A DNA stretch of 64,000 bases from Bradyrhizobium cosmicum (GTDB taxonomy: Bacteria > Pseudomonadota > Alphaproteobacteria > Rhizobiales > Xanthobacteraceae): NCBI RefSeq assembly GCF_007290395.2, contig NZ_CP041656.2:5828001-5892000 (forward strand), written 5' to 3'. The notes beneath the pieces were generated by a model. That model had not been told where the DNA came from. It made no database searches and saw only the letters and a list, made by a program, of their open reading frames with translations. A program made the position numbers and the translations under genes. Positions 39,001-48,359 of the stretch are shown here, in pieces. How positions within the stretch are numbered: the first letter of the stretch is position 1; every line of letters starts with the position of its first letter.

Positions 39001-42000
39001 TGCTAGAGCGGCTAAGAAGGCTGGACGCGCTGCCGGGGCATATTGTCCACCTCTGGGCACTCGCTCCAAGGCCAATGCGTTTCTTCGGGTCGTCCGCTGA
39101 TGGCGACCTTGCTGCTTGGGACAACGGTGCGGTTCGCAATTTCTACAGCCTGCTGTTTTTGGCGCAAGCCTTGACCTTCGAGGTCGATCAGATCCGGCTG
39201 ACTGCGATCGGAACTGCAATCGAGGCGCTTCCCGGCGAGCACGAGCTACATCCCGAAAAGTCCACCTTGTGGGGCGTCTGCCGCGTGTTGCCCCGCGAGA
39301 TGCCAGGCGCATCATGTTCGGTCGTCGACGTGGTCATGCCGCGGGCCAGATCCAACGAGGAAGCGCTCCTGGCCGATCGCCTGGTCGACGAGCTCTACGG
39401 CAGCAAGCGCGATCCACTTGTGATCCTGCGCGACGGTGGGCGATGGGTGCAGCGTTTCGATCGGCTGGTGCTGGATCCCGCACCGGGCGCGCGCACTTGG
39501 CTGCGGCCCAGCGGGGTTTACCTCGTCACCGGCGGACTGGGCGGCATAGGTCTCGAACTGATGCAGCATCTGGCGCTGCACGCCAAAGCCCGTCTTGTGT
39601 GCGTCGGCAGGTCGGCGATGCCCGAGGAATCGGCGTGGGAGCGCTGGGTCCAAGACCATGGCGCGAACGACAGCACCTCGCGGAAAATCGAGAAGATATG
39701 GGCATTGCGGGCGCTCGGCGCCGAGGTGATGCTGGCCGCCGCCGACGTCACCGACCGGATTGCGATGGCCGATGTGGTCACCCAGGCAACGCGACGCTTC
39801 GGCCGTATCAACGGTGTCTTCCATTGCGCGGGCGTCCTCAAAGATCAATTGATCGCGCTTCGCTCGCCCGAGACCCAATCGGCCGTGCTTTCGGTCAAGG
39901 CCAAGGGTGCCCTGGTCCTGCAATCACTGTTCCGCGATGGCGACTTGGATGTCCTGATCAATTTCTCTTCGGTTAGTTCGATTCTCGGACTGGCCGGACA
40001 GGTCGACTATACAGCCGCCAACGCTGTTCTGGACGCGGTGGCGAAGGCCCGCACGGCTCGGGGCAGCCGTACACGTATCGTCAGCATTAATTGGAATGCC
40101 TGGAAAGAGGTAGGCATGCTTGCGACCTTGGTCCGCGAGCGTCACGGCACGACTGGTGGCGATCTCGCCTGCGCCGGCTCTCTCCTTGGCGACTGCGTCC
40201 GTGACGATGTCGAGCAGACAGTGTTTCATTCCTTGCTGCATCCCAAAACACATTGGCCGTTGGGAGAGCATGTCGTTAGGAACGCCCAAGCGGTCATTCC
40301 AGGTACAGGCTTCCTGGAGCTTGCTCGCGCGGCGCTTGCCTACCGGCCCGAAAACCGGCCCATCGATATTAGCGACCTCATCTTCCTCCAGCCTTGCGCC
40401 GTCGGGCCTAGCGAGGTGCGCACGCTCAATATCAGATTGAATCGCGCAGGCGATCATAGCCTCGTAATCTACGGCGAGTCCGACGAGCAGCCATACGTCA
40501 CGGCGCGTGTCGCCTATGCCGATCCCCCATCGGCTCCAAGGCACTCCCTATCAACAATTCGCGGACGCTGCCGCGAGCATGTCGAGGTAATAAACGGACG
40601 GTTGGTCCAGAACTTCATGGATTTCGGCCCGCGCTGGGCTAACCTCCGGGCGATCAATCTCGGCGAGGGCGAAGCGCTGATCGATCTCGCGTTGCCGGCC
40701 GCCTTCGCCTCCGATCTTGCAACCTATGCGCTGCACCCGGCGCTGCTCGATATGGCGACCGGTGCAGCCCAAAAGCTAATCCCGGGATTTGCAAGCGATG
40801 ATGATTTCTACGTGCCATTCTCTTATGGCCGCGTGCTGGTGAGGCAACCGGTGCCGGCGACGTTCTCCAGTCATGTGCGTCTGCAGGCCGCGGACGGCAA
40901 AAGCGCAATCTTCGATGTCACCCTGCTCGACGAAAACGGCAACGAACTGGTCTCGATCGAACGGTTCACCATGCGCCGGGTCAAGGCATTTGCTGCCATA
41001 CCGGCCTCCCCCAAGCCATCACGGCCGGATGGCCCCGAGACAGCCGAGGAAAGCTTCCTGCGCGAGGGTATGACCACTGCGGAAGGTCTTGAAGCGCTTG
41101 ATCGCATTCTCGCCTACGACCTCTCGCCGCAGATCGCCGCCTCCACCCTCGACCTCGACCTCTGGCTCGACCGGTTGGACCACGGCGGCCGCGGAACACC
41201 GGCGGAGGAGGCCAATTGGTCCATTGGAACTCCGGGCCTCGTGCGCCCCGGTGGCGATGTCGGCTTTAGAGCCCCCCGAGATGCAATCGAGCGCGACCTG
41301 GCGTCTATCTGGCAGGACATGCTCGGCGTTCAGCGGGTCTCGATTGAAGATGACTTCTTTGAACTGGGCGGGCAGTCGCTGATCGCGATGCGGCTTTTCA
41401 ACCGGATTCGCAAAGAGCATGGAGTCGAACTGCCACTTTCGGTGCTGTTCCAAGCGCCGACCATTGCTGCGACCGCGGCGCTGTTGCGTGAGGCCAAGGG
41501 CTTGGCCGCGATCGATCGTTCAGCAGATAGTACCAGTGTGCTCCCGCAGCGGAGCGGCCAGGACCTGCCCTTGTCCCATGTCGCGTCGGCGACCATCGAT
41601 CTTGAGGCCCCCGAAGCTCGGCCAACACAGGATATACATTCCGAGGGGCTTCCGACAGTGCCTCGATCATTGGTCGAAATCGCGCGCGGTGGCGATCGGA
41701 CGCCGTTGTTTTGCGTTCATGGCGCCGGAGGCAATGTTCTTAATTTTCGCGACCTGTCCTGGGGACTTCACCATGACCAACCGTTCTTCGCGCTGCAGGC
41801 CCGTGGCGTCGATGGCAAGTGCAGCCCGCATAAGTCGATTGAGGAAATGGCCCGCGCCTATATTGCGGAGATCCGCGAGTTGCGTCCACACGGTCCCTAC
41901 CTGTTAGCCGGCTACTCGGGTGGCGGTGTCGTTGCTTTCGAGATGGCGCAACAACTGACAGCCTTAGGTGAAGAAGTTCCGCTCCTTGTATTCTTTGACA

Positions 42001-42509
42001 CTTTCCACCCTCAGATGCCGGTGCGAACGGTCTCGTTGGACCGGATGCTCCTACGTTTGCGCAACGAAGGCCTCGGCTACATCAAAGAGATCGTCCGCAA
42101 AAGACGCGAGCATGCTCATGTGGCGCGCGAGCGGTTACAAATCAGGTTGTACGTCCGCGGAAACAAGCCCGTTCCACACGCGCTGCGAGACCGTCAGCTT
42201 ACCGACAATTTTGGCCATGCCGCAGCGTGCTACCGACCTCAGCCATGGCATGGAAAAGCGATTCTCTTCCGGGCCGAGAATGTCCCTTACATCTATGGCG
42301 GCGGAGGGCCCTACTACGGATGGGACAGCGTGATCACAGGTGGATTGAAGACGGTCATGATTCCCGGCAATCATGACACGTTGCTGCTTGGCGCCAACGC
42401 GAAGGTGTTGATGGGTCCATTGAACGAAGCCCTCGACAAGGCAGACCCGCTGATGGCATGCGCCAAAACGCTTCATTCGTCCTCGAGCGAAGCAAAGGGA
42501 TTTTCGTGA
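36033..42509 (+). CDS. type I polyketide synthase, KS-AT-KR-DH-ACP-TE
   Basis: Single-module PKS of 2158 aa. The ketosynthase (18-445) has TACSSSLV with Cys near 189, HGTGT near 324 and NIGHAG. The acyltransferase (545-850) has GHSAGEY near 635; the specificity position reads VAAHS, neither the HAFH (malonyl) nor the YASH (methylmalonyl) signature. The ketoreductase (1030-1370) has VTGGLGGIG and a Ser/Tyr/Asn set in FSSVSS and DYTAANA. The dehydratase (1385-1680) has catalytic His in GEHVVRNAQAVIPG and Asp in HPALLD. The carrier serine is in GGQSL near 1782. The thioesterase (1895-2140) has GYSGGG near 1962 and GNHD near 2114. KR before DH reverses the common order. The GTG start has GGAG eight bases upstream. 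Confidence 0.95.
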   Translation: MHDQVMSAGGKSDSEVSSIAIIGMAGRFPGAPSVTKFWENIRESRESVRVFTEQELLAVGERPEVLRDPSYVKACGYLDGIDQFDASFFGISPRDAAVFDPQHRLFLECSSEAFEDAGYVGGKIGGPVAVFAASGASEYFSYNLTTNEEILRSIGAWLLRHTGNDPNFLATRVSYELDLVGPSMNVQTACSSSLVAVHLACQSLLNGECDVALAGASTIYPEQKGYLYRPGEILSPDGHCRPFDAQAGGTVMASAVGCVVLKRLSDALRDEDCIRAVIRGSAINNDGSDKVGYLAPSISGQARVISEALDLAGVAPEEVSYIEAHGTGTMIGDPIEITALVQAFGPNVQRQSCAIGSVKSNIGHAGEAAGMCSLIKTVCALEQRELPATLHYQTPNPQAGFSDSPFFVNASLRPWPAAPGRTRIAGVTSLGAGGTNAHLILEEAPPRPLHTPRDAGPQLLLVSSRTNAALDAATRNLANHLRTNPRQPLDEVAFTLMAGREAFEVRRSLVARDAASAADQLEACDPQRVFTGKAAREHTSTVFLFPGGGAQYAGMSAELYEKEPVFRDALDACLAVVQPRLTVDLRSLMFPPPEAVAVADKQLEAPSLALPALLAVEYALAMLLRSWGLIPAALIGHSAGEYAAACASGVLTMPDAMALVALRGKLFETLPRGAMLSVALSEEQVRSRLGNDLSLAAVNGPSLCVASGPIDAITQLEAELAAEQIEHTRIHINVAAHSSMLEPVLSEFERFCRTIRFQKPAIPFVSNLTGTWITDAEAMDPAYWVRHLRNTVRFDQGARMVLGSGSRALLEVGPGRTLASLCRQQPSKAAVVTTSLRHPNEAASDVAFLKEAIGRLWVAGIEIDPSSFFARTSQRRVPLPTYPFERQRYWIDKGVQAPHSTSLTRQPDLGRWFSAPSFVRSAPSAQLPEEELRKPWLVITDNSPLATAIVKRLRASGARVATVTAAPQFAERGALSFTIDPESAADYSRLLERLRRLDALPGHIVHLWALAPRPMRFFGSSADGDLAAWDNGAVRNFYSLLFLAQALTFEVDQIRLTAIGTAIEALPGEHELHPEKSTLWGVCRVLPREMPGASCSVVDVVMPRARSNEEALLADRLVDELYGSKRDPLVILRDGGRWVQRFDRLVLDPAPGARTWLRPSGVYLVTGGLGGIGLELMQHLALHAKARLVCVGRSAMPEESAWERWVQDHGANDSTSRKIEKIWALRALGAEVMLAAADVTDRIAMADVVTQATRRFGRINGVFHCAGVLKDQLIALRSPETQSAVLSVKAKGALVLQSLFRDGDLDVLINFSSVSSILGLAGQVDYTAANAVLDAVAKARTARGSRTRIVSINWNAWKEVGMLATLVRERHGTTGGDLACAGSLLGDCVRDDVEQTVFHSLLHPKTHWPLGEHVVRNAQAVIPGTGFLELARAALAYRPENRPIDISDLIFLQPCAVGPSEVRTLNIRLNRAGDHSLVIYGESDEQPYVTARVAYADPPSAPRHSLSTIRGRCREHVEVINGRLVQNFMDFGPRWANLRAINLGEGEALIDLALPAAFASDLATYALHPALLDMATGAAQKLIPGFASDDDFYVPFSYGRVLVRQPVPATFSSHVRLQAADGKSAIFDVTLLDENGNELVSIERFTMRRVKAFAAIPASPKPSRPDGPETAEESFLREGMTTAEGLEALDRILAYDLSPQIAASTLDLDLWLDRLDHGGRGTPAEEANWSIGTPGLVRPGGDVGFRAPRDAIERDLASIWQDMLGVQRVSIEDDFFELGGQSLIAMRLFNRIRKEHGVELPLSVLFQAPTIAATAALLREAKGLAAIDRSADSTSVLPQRSGQDLPLSHVASATIDLEAPEARPTQDIHSEGLPTVPRSLVEIARGGDRTPLFCVHGAGGNVLNFRDLSWGLHHDQPFFALQARGVDGKCSPHKSIEEMARAYIAEIRELRPHGPYLLAGYSGGGVVAFEMAQQLTALGEEVPLLVFFDTFHPQMPVRTVSLDRMLLRLRNEGLGYIKEIVRKRREHAHVARERLQIRLYVRGNKPVPHALRDRQLTDNFGHAAACYRPQPWHGKAILFRAENVPYIYGGGGPYYGWDSVITGGLKTVMIPGNHDTLLLGANAKVLMGPLNEALDKADPLMACAKTLHSSSSEAKGFS

Positions 42510-43546
42510 TCGCGCGCATTAGCGTAGTCCCGCCGGCAAGAATAAGTTTTGACCAAGCGCTTGAGCGTGGCGAGCATCGGCATACCGTTGCCGTACCGAA
42601 AGGCTGCATAGGCCGGACAGATTTGCTTCTGCATCAGAGCTCGGCAAGCTGCCATATCTCGACCCGCGACGGCATTCGCCCGCTTGCCGTAGGAGACGGC
42701 AAATTGCCATGCCAACGCTTGAAGGTGCCGACCTGTCGCCTGCGATAATCCTGTCGGGATTACCGCGCCGTCAGGACGGTCGCCGAACAGGACCACATAG
42801 TTCACCAGCCCGATGAAGTAGCGGCCGAAATCGCTCATGTGCACATTGTCTGAAAACAGCAGGCGCACGCGCCCAGCGGGAGAAGCGCTCGCAACGCCTG
42901 GCACGCTGCCTTCCCACAGCGCAGCAGCGAGCTCGGCTAGAGCACTTCCACCTGGCAGCAGGCGAACGCGCGGCGCATCGCCGCGCGGTTGCAGCTCCAG
43001 ATTCGCGCGACTGGCGATGCATTCCCACATCGGCGAGACCGCCCGCTCGTAGTCGATCCAGCGTAGCGGTACTTCGAGATTCACAGGAAGCCAGGATTGA
43101 TAAAGGAACACCTCCGCCTCGGGATTGCCCGCTAAAAGGTGTTTCGCCATGTCGGTCAGATAGAAAACTGTCCGCTCCTTGCGCGCGACGGCGGGCAGAT
43201 CGTGACGCTCGGTGACGACGAGGACGTCGTAGGTATCGCCCGGTGCGAGTCGCCGCGGCTGGCGCAACTCTTCGGCGACATCCAGTCCAGCGCCTTCGCG
43301 GTTCTGACCGGATCGATAGCCCGGCCAGTCGGAAGCCGAAGGCACCTCCCCTTTTGTACGCTGACGCAACAGCGAGTAACCCAGGACTTGCGTCTCGAAA
43401 TCAAGTTGATAGCCCAGTGAGCCCGCAATCTGCGCGACAACCTCCGGAACCCCCTCGCTGAGGCTGTGGCCCGAGTAGAAGGCCCGGACGTGATTCCTGC
43501 TTGGCCATGACGACATGTCCGCCACATCACACGTTTGCTCGCTCAT
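42473..43546 (-). CDS. SGNH/GDSL-type hydrolase-like protein
   Basis: A 357-aa protein with the layout of a SGNH hydrolase: block I reads AFYSGHSLSEGVPE with Ser28 as candidate nucleophile. The late block SDNVHMSDFGRYFIGLV gives the Asp-x2-His pair near residues 232-236. No signal peptide is seen. The reaction is unknown; esterase or acyl-transfer activity on the product of the adjacent synthases is a reasonable guess. Its 3' end overlaps the PKS 3' end by 37 bases on the opposite strand. The start follows AGGAAGG; a GTG one codon earlier is equivalent, and the frame is open for 53 codons upstream. Confidence 0.7.
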   Translation of the reverse strand: MSEQTCDVADMSSWPSRNHVRAFYSGHSLSEGVPEVVAQIAGSLGYQLDFETQVLGYSLLRQRTKGEVPSASDWPGYRSGQNREGAGLDVAEELRQPRRLAPGDTYDVLVVTERHDLPAVARKERTVFYLTDMAKHLLAGNPEAEVFLYQSWLPVNLEVPLRWIDYERAVSPMWECIASRANLELQPRGDAPRVRLLPGGSALAELAAALWEGSVPGVASASPAGRVRLLFSDNVHMSDFGRYFIGLVNYVVLFGDRPDGAVIPTGLSQATGRHLQALAWQFAVSYGKRANAVAGRDMAACRALMQKQICPAYAAFRYGNGMPMLATLKRLVKTYSCRRDYANARDHENPFASLEDE

Positions 43547-44148
43547 CACTATGCCTTCCTCGTTATTCAAGATGATCGACGCCGCAATCATCGCAAGCCA
43601 GCAGACATATCCGCGCCTAACCACCCCTGTTGCTAAGTTATAACAAATGCTGCTGTTCTGCGAACTGGCCGTGCTCACCCACTCATAGCGGATGTGACGC
43701 GCCAAGACGTGCTGCGGCAGCTCGTGGGTCTTGCCCGGGTGCCGTATCTTGCCAATGTTGCCGGCGACCTACCTCTACCATCGGCGGCACCGCTTTATTC
43801 GCAAGCTTCACTTCGCGTCGGTACTACAATCGGCGCCACCGAGTTGACGGAGGACTTTCTTGACGACCCAAAACCGAGCCACGGGCAGGCTGATATATCT
43901 TTTGCTCCCCTTCGGCGAAGTCGCCTCTCGCATATCGACGTCTGCTCGGGTGGCGCGTCCAGGCTGCACTTGGCTCGACTCTCTTACCCCTCAGATGATG
44001 CCGCAAGGCAAGACCGTGTTCGTTGCCCGTCGCGCCCTCGCGTCAGACTTACTCAAGAAGCCTAATAACGATGGTCTATACGCCACAGAGGTTCTGAGCT
44101 AATCGGCGAGCGTGATGATGGATACTTGGTAGCGTGGGAATTCTACTA
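43547..44148. other. intergenic stretch with unrecognised open frames
   Basis: About 600 bases between the SGNH-type gene and the acyltransferase pseudogene. A plus-strand frame from 43694 (TRQDVLRQLVGLARVPYL) and another from 43860 have plausible composition but no recognisable family and overlap each other. They may be pieces of one broken gene. Confidence 0.4.
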
Positions 44149-45125
44149 ATGACTGATGTCAAAGGCCCTGACGCGATCGCCCGATTTCGCGATCTAGATA
44201 CTGCACGGGGCGGCGGAATGCTCCTTGTCGTAGTTGGACACATGCCTCAGTTCGCCGCGGCGAAGTTCTAGATCTACCTATTTCACATGCCGCTATTTTT
44301 TATCGTGAGTGGCATTTTGTTCAAACCACGCTCCCCGTGGTCATATTCGATGGGTCGCACCAGATCGTTGATGCTCCCGTATTTGGTTTTCTTTGCTGTG
44401 GTACTGCTATTCGACAACGCTCGTTCAGGTGAGCGGCGTTGCTCCATCATTGAATTTGGCTGACCCACGTCAGATCATCCTTCGTTTTTTTATGGAGGTC
44501 CAAGTCTCTACGGGGCATACGCTGCGTTCTGGTTTGTTGGCTGCCTATGGATTTCGTTAGTCGTGCTGAATTCTATAGGTAGTATCTGGAAACCCACCAG
44601 CTGGTCAGCAGCGATAATAATTGTTGGATTTATTGCGATTGCGATGATCGAGCATCCGGGACTACTGTCTCCACAGGGAATCGCCAGCGTTCCAATTGCC
44701 GTTGTGTTTTTGTGGAGTGGACGCGTTTTGGCGGAGCAACGACATCGGAGGCATTTGATCTCGCTATTTGTGCGATTTTATCAATTCTTAGTCTGCCATT
44801 CGTTGGCGCATTCGACATGAAGATGTCCGCGGTGGGTAACTTGGCTAACATCGTTGCTGCGTTTTCTCTGAGCGCTTGCTGGTTGGGCGTGAGCTACCAC
44901 CTCGATAGAGTGGCCTATGTGGGGTACGCACTTGCCGCTATTGGGCGCGCATCCATCACGATCATGTTCTTACACGCATTGTTCCTTGTTCATGGAGCGG
45001 CCCTTATAGGAAATCGGTATTTGCTTGCGATTGTCGCATTGATTGCTCCTGTGTGCGTTCATTGGCTCTTGGAAAGCAACGTCATCATCAGCAAGTATGT
45101 TTTTGGACGCAGCTTTGTCGTATGA
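44149..45125 (+). pseudogene. acyltransferase family 3 pseudogene
   Basis: The frame begins MTDVKGPDAIARFRDLDTARG and LLVVVGHMPQ, then meets TAG at 44269-44271. It continues as IYLFHMPLFFIVSGILFKPRS, the typical second helix of this family, and ends at a TGA near 44461. Further pieces in other frames (AAFWFVGCLWISLVV, then SITIMFLHALFLVHG) complete an OafA/NodX-like membrane protein. At least one stop and two frameshifts make it non-functional. Its lower GC suggests it came with the accessory region. Confidence 0.78.
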
Positions 45126-45286
45126 GCGAGCGCCATTCCCTCACAGACGAAAGACCAACCTCGCGAATTGTTGCGAGTGCTTTTTTGGGATTTCCTGCGC
45201 TGCTCGTATTGGCTAATTTCACGCTCGGGCTACCGGCCGCAAACTTCATCGTCAGGCTCCCAGAGTCTGGAGCGATCTCGTGTTGA
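45122..45286 (+). CDS. short hydrophobic open frame after the acyltransferase pseudogene
   Basis: A 54-aa frame (MSERHSLTDERPTSRIV, then a hydrophobic FLGFPALLVLANFTLGLPAANF) begins with an ATGA overlap on the pseudogene stop. That is the classic sign of translational coupling. It may be the surviving N-terminus of a membrane protein rather than a complete gene. Confidence 0.3.
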   Translation: MSERHSLTDERPTSRIVASAFLGFPALLVLANFTLGLPAANFIVRLPESGAISC

Positions 45287-46235
45287 TGAGGTCAAAAGGG
45301 ATAAGGCAATTACCCTGAGTGACAAATTCGCAATCGTAGGATCGAGATAGATTTAGAAGCGGCATTCCAGTTCTGGGGAGAAGCAGCGGCGACGGAGTGA
45401 TGATGACAGCTCAGCAAACTTGCCTCCCTAAAATCCAGTAAGCAGAACGTGACCACTGATGATTCGGCGGAAGCACGAATAGCGCTGGCTCTAAGAGCCC
45501 GGATCGCGCTGACCTGCTCGGATGCAGTCAGAAGAAGATAGCGGCAGTGGCGGTCAAACCGTGCTCGGGCCAATCGACGATGGGTGAGAGGCGGCGGCAT
45601 GACGAGTTCCATTTTCGGGAGTACACCAGTCATCGGACACGCCGATCTGCCGTACTAACAGCTCCAAACGACGGAGACGATCTGCCGTTGCGTCGATACC
45701 GTGGAGCCGAATCGAGACATTATGGGCCCAGAAATATGAGTTCTCCGACAATTCGATGGCTCTCGGGCCAAGATGTCGGCAACTTCTGGGACCGCTAGGC
45801 TAACGGGCAGAAGGAACTCGCGAGATCTAGATTGAAGACGTATGCCCCGGAAGATGCCAAGGAGGCAGTTGTCAACGGAATGATGCCAAAGTAATTCCTC
45901 GGAGTGTGCTTAAGACAGTCCAGTTAGCGGACTGACGCAATCGCGGCGGCGTTGGCTGGGCCACAAACCGCACTTACCAAACCCGACATCAGGCATCGCG
46001 CACAAGCTGCTTTAACACTACCGGCAAAGCCTCCGGCCGAATCACGTGAAACTCGCGCGCCCCATGATTTCTGGTCGTAGAGTTCTAATTTACGGCGGCT
46101 TTGTGCCGGAATATATCATCAACAGCTGCGCAACCATGGAGTATGACAAACCTTATTGGTCTAGCGTACATAGCACCGATCCAAGGCAATGGCGTGCGCT
46201 AAGCGCAACTGAGCTTTTTGATGCGCGTTTGGCGC
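45287..46235. other. about 950 bases without a supported gene
   Basis: GC is lower than in the flanking EPS genes, and open frames are short and without family features. One minus-strand frame (45554-45751, ENSYFWAHNVSIRLHGIDA) has protein-like composition but no ribosome site. This is the right-hand decayed flank of the NRPS/PKS region. Confidence 0.45.
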
Positions 46236-47552
46236 TCAGCGGCGTGCGCTCCTGCGCCCGACGCTCTCGTAGACGAAGCCAGCCGCAGCCATCTCTTCGG
46301 GGCGGTAGATGTTGCGGAGATCGACGACGACGGGTTGAGCCATGGTCGCCTTCAAGCGGTCGAGATCGAGCGCGCGGAACTGGACCCACTCGGTGACAAT
46401 GACGATCGCGTCGGCGCCCTGCGCGCAGGAATAGGCATCCTCGCAATAGGTAATGCTGGGGAGTTCACCCTTGGCCTGCTCCATGCCGACGGGGTCGAAC
46501 GCCCTGACCTTCGCGCCCATGTCGATCAGGCCGGTGACGAGCGGGATCGACGGCGCATCGCGCATGTCGTCGGTGTCGGGCTTGAAGGTGAGGCCGAGCA
46601 CGGCGATGGTCTTGCCGCGCAAGCTACCGCCGAGCGCCTGGCTGACCTTGCGCGCCATCGCGCGCTTGCGGTTCTCGTTGACCGCCAGCACCGATTCGAC
46701 GATGCGCAAGGAGACGTCGTAGTCCTGCGCGATCTTGATCAGCGCCTTGGTGTCCTTCGGGAAGCACGAGCCGCCGAAGCCCGGACCGGCGTGCAGGAAC
46801 TTGGTGCCGATGCGGTTGTCCAGGCCAATGCCGCGTGCGACCTCCTGGACGTTGGCGCCGACTTTCTCGGAGAGGTCCGCGATCTCGTTGATGAAAGTGA
46901 TCTTGGTCGCAAGGAACGCGTTCGCGGCGTATTTGATCATCTCGGCAGTACGGCGCTCCGTGAACATCAGCGGCGCCTGGTTCAGCGACAGCGGGCGATA
47001 GATGTCGCCCATCACCTTGCGGCCGCGCTCGTCGGAGGTGCCGACCACGACGCGGTCGGGAAACTTGAAGTCGCGGATCGCAGCGCCTTCGCGCAGGAAC
47101 TCAGGGTTGGAGGCGACGACGACGTCGGCCTTGGGATTGGTCTCGCGGATGATGCGCTCGACCTCGTCGCCGGTGCCGACCGGCACGGTCGATTTCGTCA
47201 CCACCACGGTGAATCCGGACAGCGACTGCGCGATCTCTTTCGCCGCGGCGTAGACATAGGACAGATCGGCGTGACCATCGCCGCGGCGCGAGGGCGTACC
47301 GACCGCGATGAATACGGCGTCGGCATCCGCCACCGGCTTCGACAGGTCGGTGGTGAAGTCCAGGCGCTTGGCCTTGACGTTGGTCGCGACCAGCTCGTCG
47401 AGGCCGGGCTCGTAGATCGGGATCTCGCCGCGATGAAGCGCCGCGATCTTCTTCTCGTCCTTGTCGACGCAGGTGACGTCGTGACCGAAATCCGCAAAGC
47501 AGGCTCCGGACACCAGTCCCACATAACCCGTTCCGATCATCGCGATGCGCAT
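46236..47552 (-). CDS. ugd: UDP-glucose 6-dehydrogenase
   Basis: Oxidises UDP-glucose to UDP-glucuronate with two NAD+. In this 438-aa protein the Rossmann start is MRIAMIGTGYVGLVSGACFADFG. The catalytic cysteine is in GPGFGGSCFPKDTKALI near residue 260. NENRKRAMARKV and LGLTFKPDTDDMRDAPS are the usual C-terminal blocks. The product can feed the epimerase gene at 55.5 kb to give UDP-galacturonate. A decayed copy of its first 55 codons and leader lies at about 48863-49030. Confidence 0.96.
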   Translation of the reverse strand: MRIAMIGTGYVGLVSGACFADFGHDVTCVDKDEKKIAALHRGEIPIYEPGLDELVATNVKAKRLDFTTDLSKPVADADAVFIAVGTPSRRGDGHADLSYVYAAAKEIAQSLSGFTVVVTKSTVPVGTGDEVERIIRETNPKADVVVASNPEFLREGAAIRDFKFPDRVVVGTSDERGRKVMGDIYRPLSLNQAPLMFTERRTAEMIKYAANAFLATKITFINEIADLSEKVGANVQEVARGIGLDNRIGTKFLHAGPGFGGSCFPKDTKALIKIAQDYDVSLRIVESVLAVNENRKRAMARKVSQALGGSLRGKTIAVLGLTFKPDTDDMRDAPSIPLVTGLIDMGAKVRAFDPVGMEQAKGELPSITYCEDAYSCAQGADAIVIVTEWVQFRALDLDRLKATMAQPVVVDLRNIYRPEEMAAAGFVYESVGRRSARR

Positions 47553-47698
47553 GAAAAACTCTTTCCGTTGAAGGCGGATGTTCCACCGAACACCCTAGAC
47601 GATTTCTCTATTCGACCGCGCGCCCAACTTTAGGGCAGATTGCTGCGTGACCAAAGGCAGACGAGCCAGACGGCATGCAAGTGCCGCCGATCACGCGA

Positions 47699-48359
47699 TC
47701 AGACGCCTTGGTACTTTCGATACCATTCGACGAGGTGGCCGAGCCCATCCGACGTCGAAGGCGAGAAACCAACGTCGCGCTGGAGCGCGGAAATGTCCGC
47801 GCGCGTCTCCAGGACGTCGCTGGCCTGCATTGGCAGCAGCCTGCGAATCGCGGGCTTGCCGAGGATCTTCTCCACTTTTTCGACGAACTCCATCAGATTG
47901 ACCGAGCGATTGTCGCCGATATTGTAGACGCGATACGCGTAACTCGACGAATTTTCCGGCTGCAAGGCGTTCCACGCCATTAATTAAACTCTTGATCGGC
48001 TCGCTGGCGAAGATCGCGCGCGTGAACGGGCAGGCGGCCATGCTGGCATTGGGATCGTCGATCGACGCGCAGACGCCAGGCCGCGCCGCCCGATGCACGA
48101 CCCGGTCGATCGCGACCTCGTCGAAAACGCGCGTCGCCCGGGCGAAGTCTGCAAGATCGATCTCGTAGAAGCTGAACCCAGGACGGCGCTCGAGAGTTGC
48201 GAGGCATACAAGTCTCGGTGTGAGATCGCAATACGGCGTGATTGCGTCGATACCAATGACCTGCACGCAAGGCACCGACAGCCGTTCGCAAACTTGCATT
48301 CCGAAAAAGCCGGCAGCACTGGTAACGATCACAGGCCCCAAAGTTGTCATCTCGTTCAT
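47699..48359 (-). pseudogene. decayed duplicate of the UDP-glucuronate 4-epimerase-like gene
   Basis: The N-terminal part (MNEMTTLGPVIVTSAAGFFGM, then ITPYCDLTPRLVCLATLERRPGF) is a close copy of the intact gene at 55500-56528. It jumps from SIDDPNASM to CPFTRAIFASEPIK, so the middle with the YxxxK active site is deleted. The C-terminal part (SSSYAYRVYNIGDNRSVNL, then LQRDVGFSPSTSDGLGHLVEWYRK) follows in another frame from about 47980. The 60 bases upstream are also copied. Confidence 0.85.

Noticed and set aside
45554..45751. 65-codon minus-strand frame (ENSYFWAHNVSIRLHGIDA)
   Set aside because: Protein-like composition but no ribosome site, no neighbours on that strand and no recognised family.
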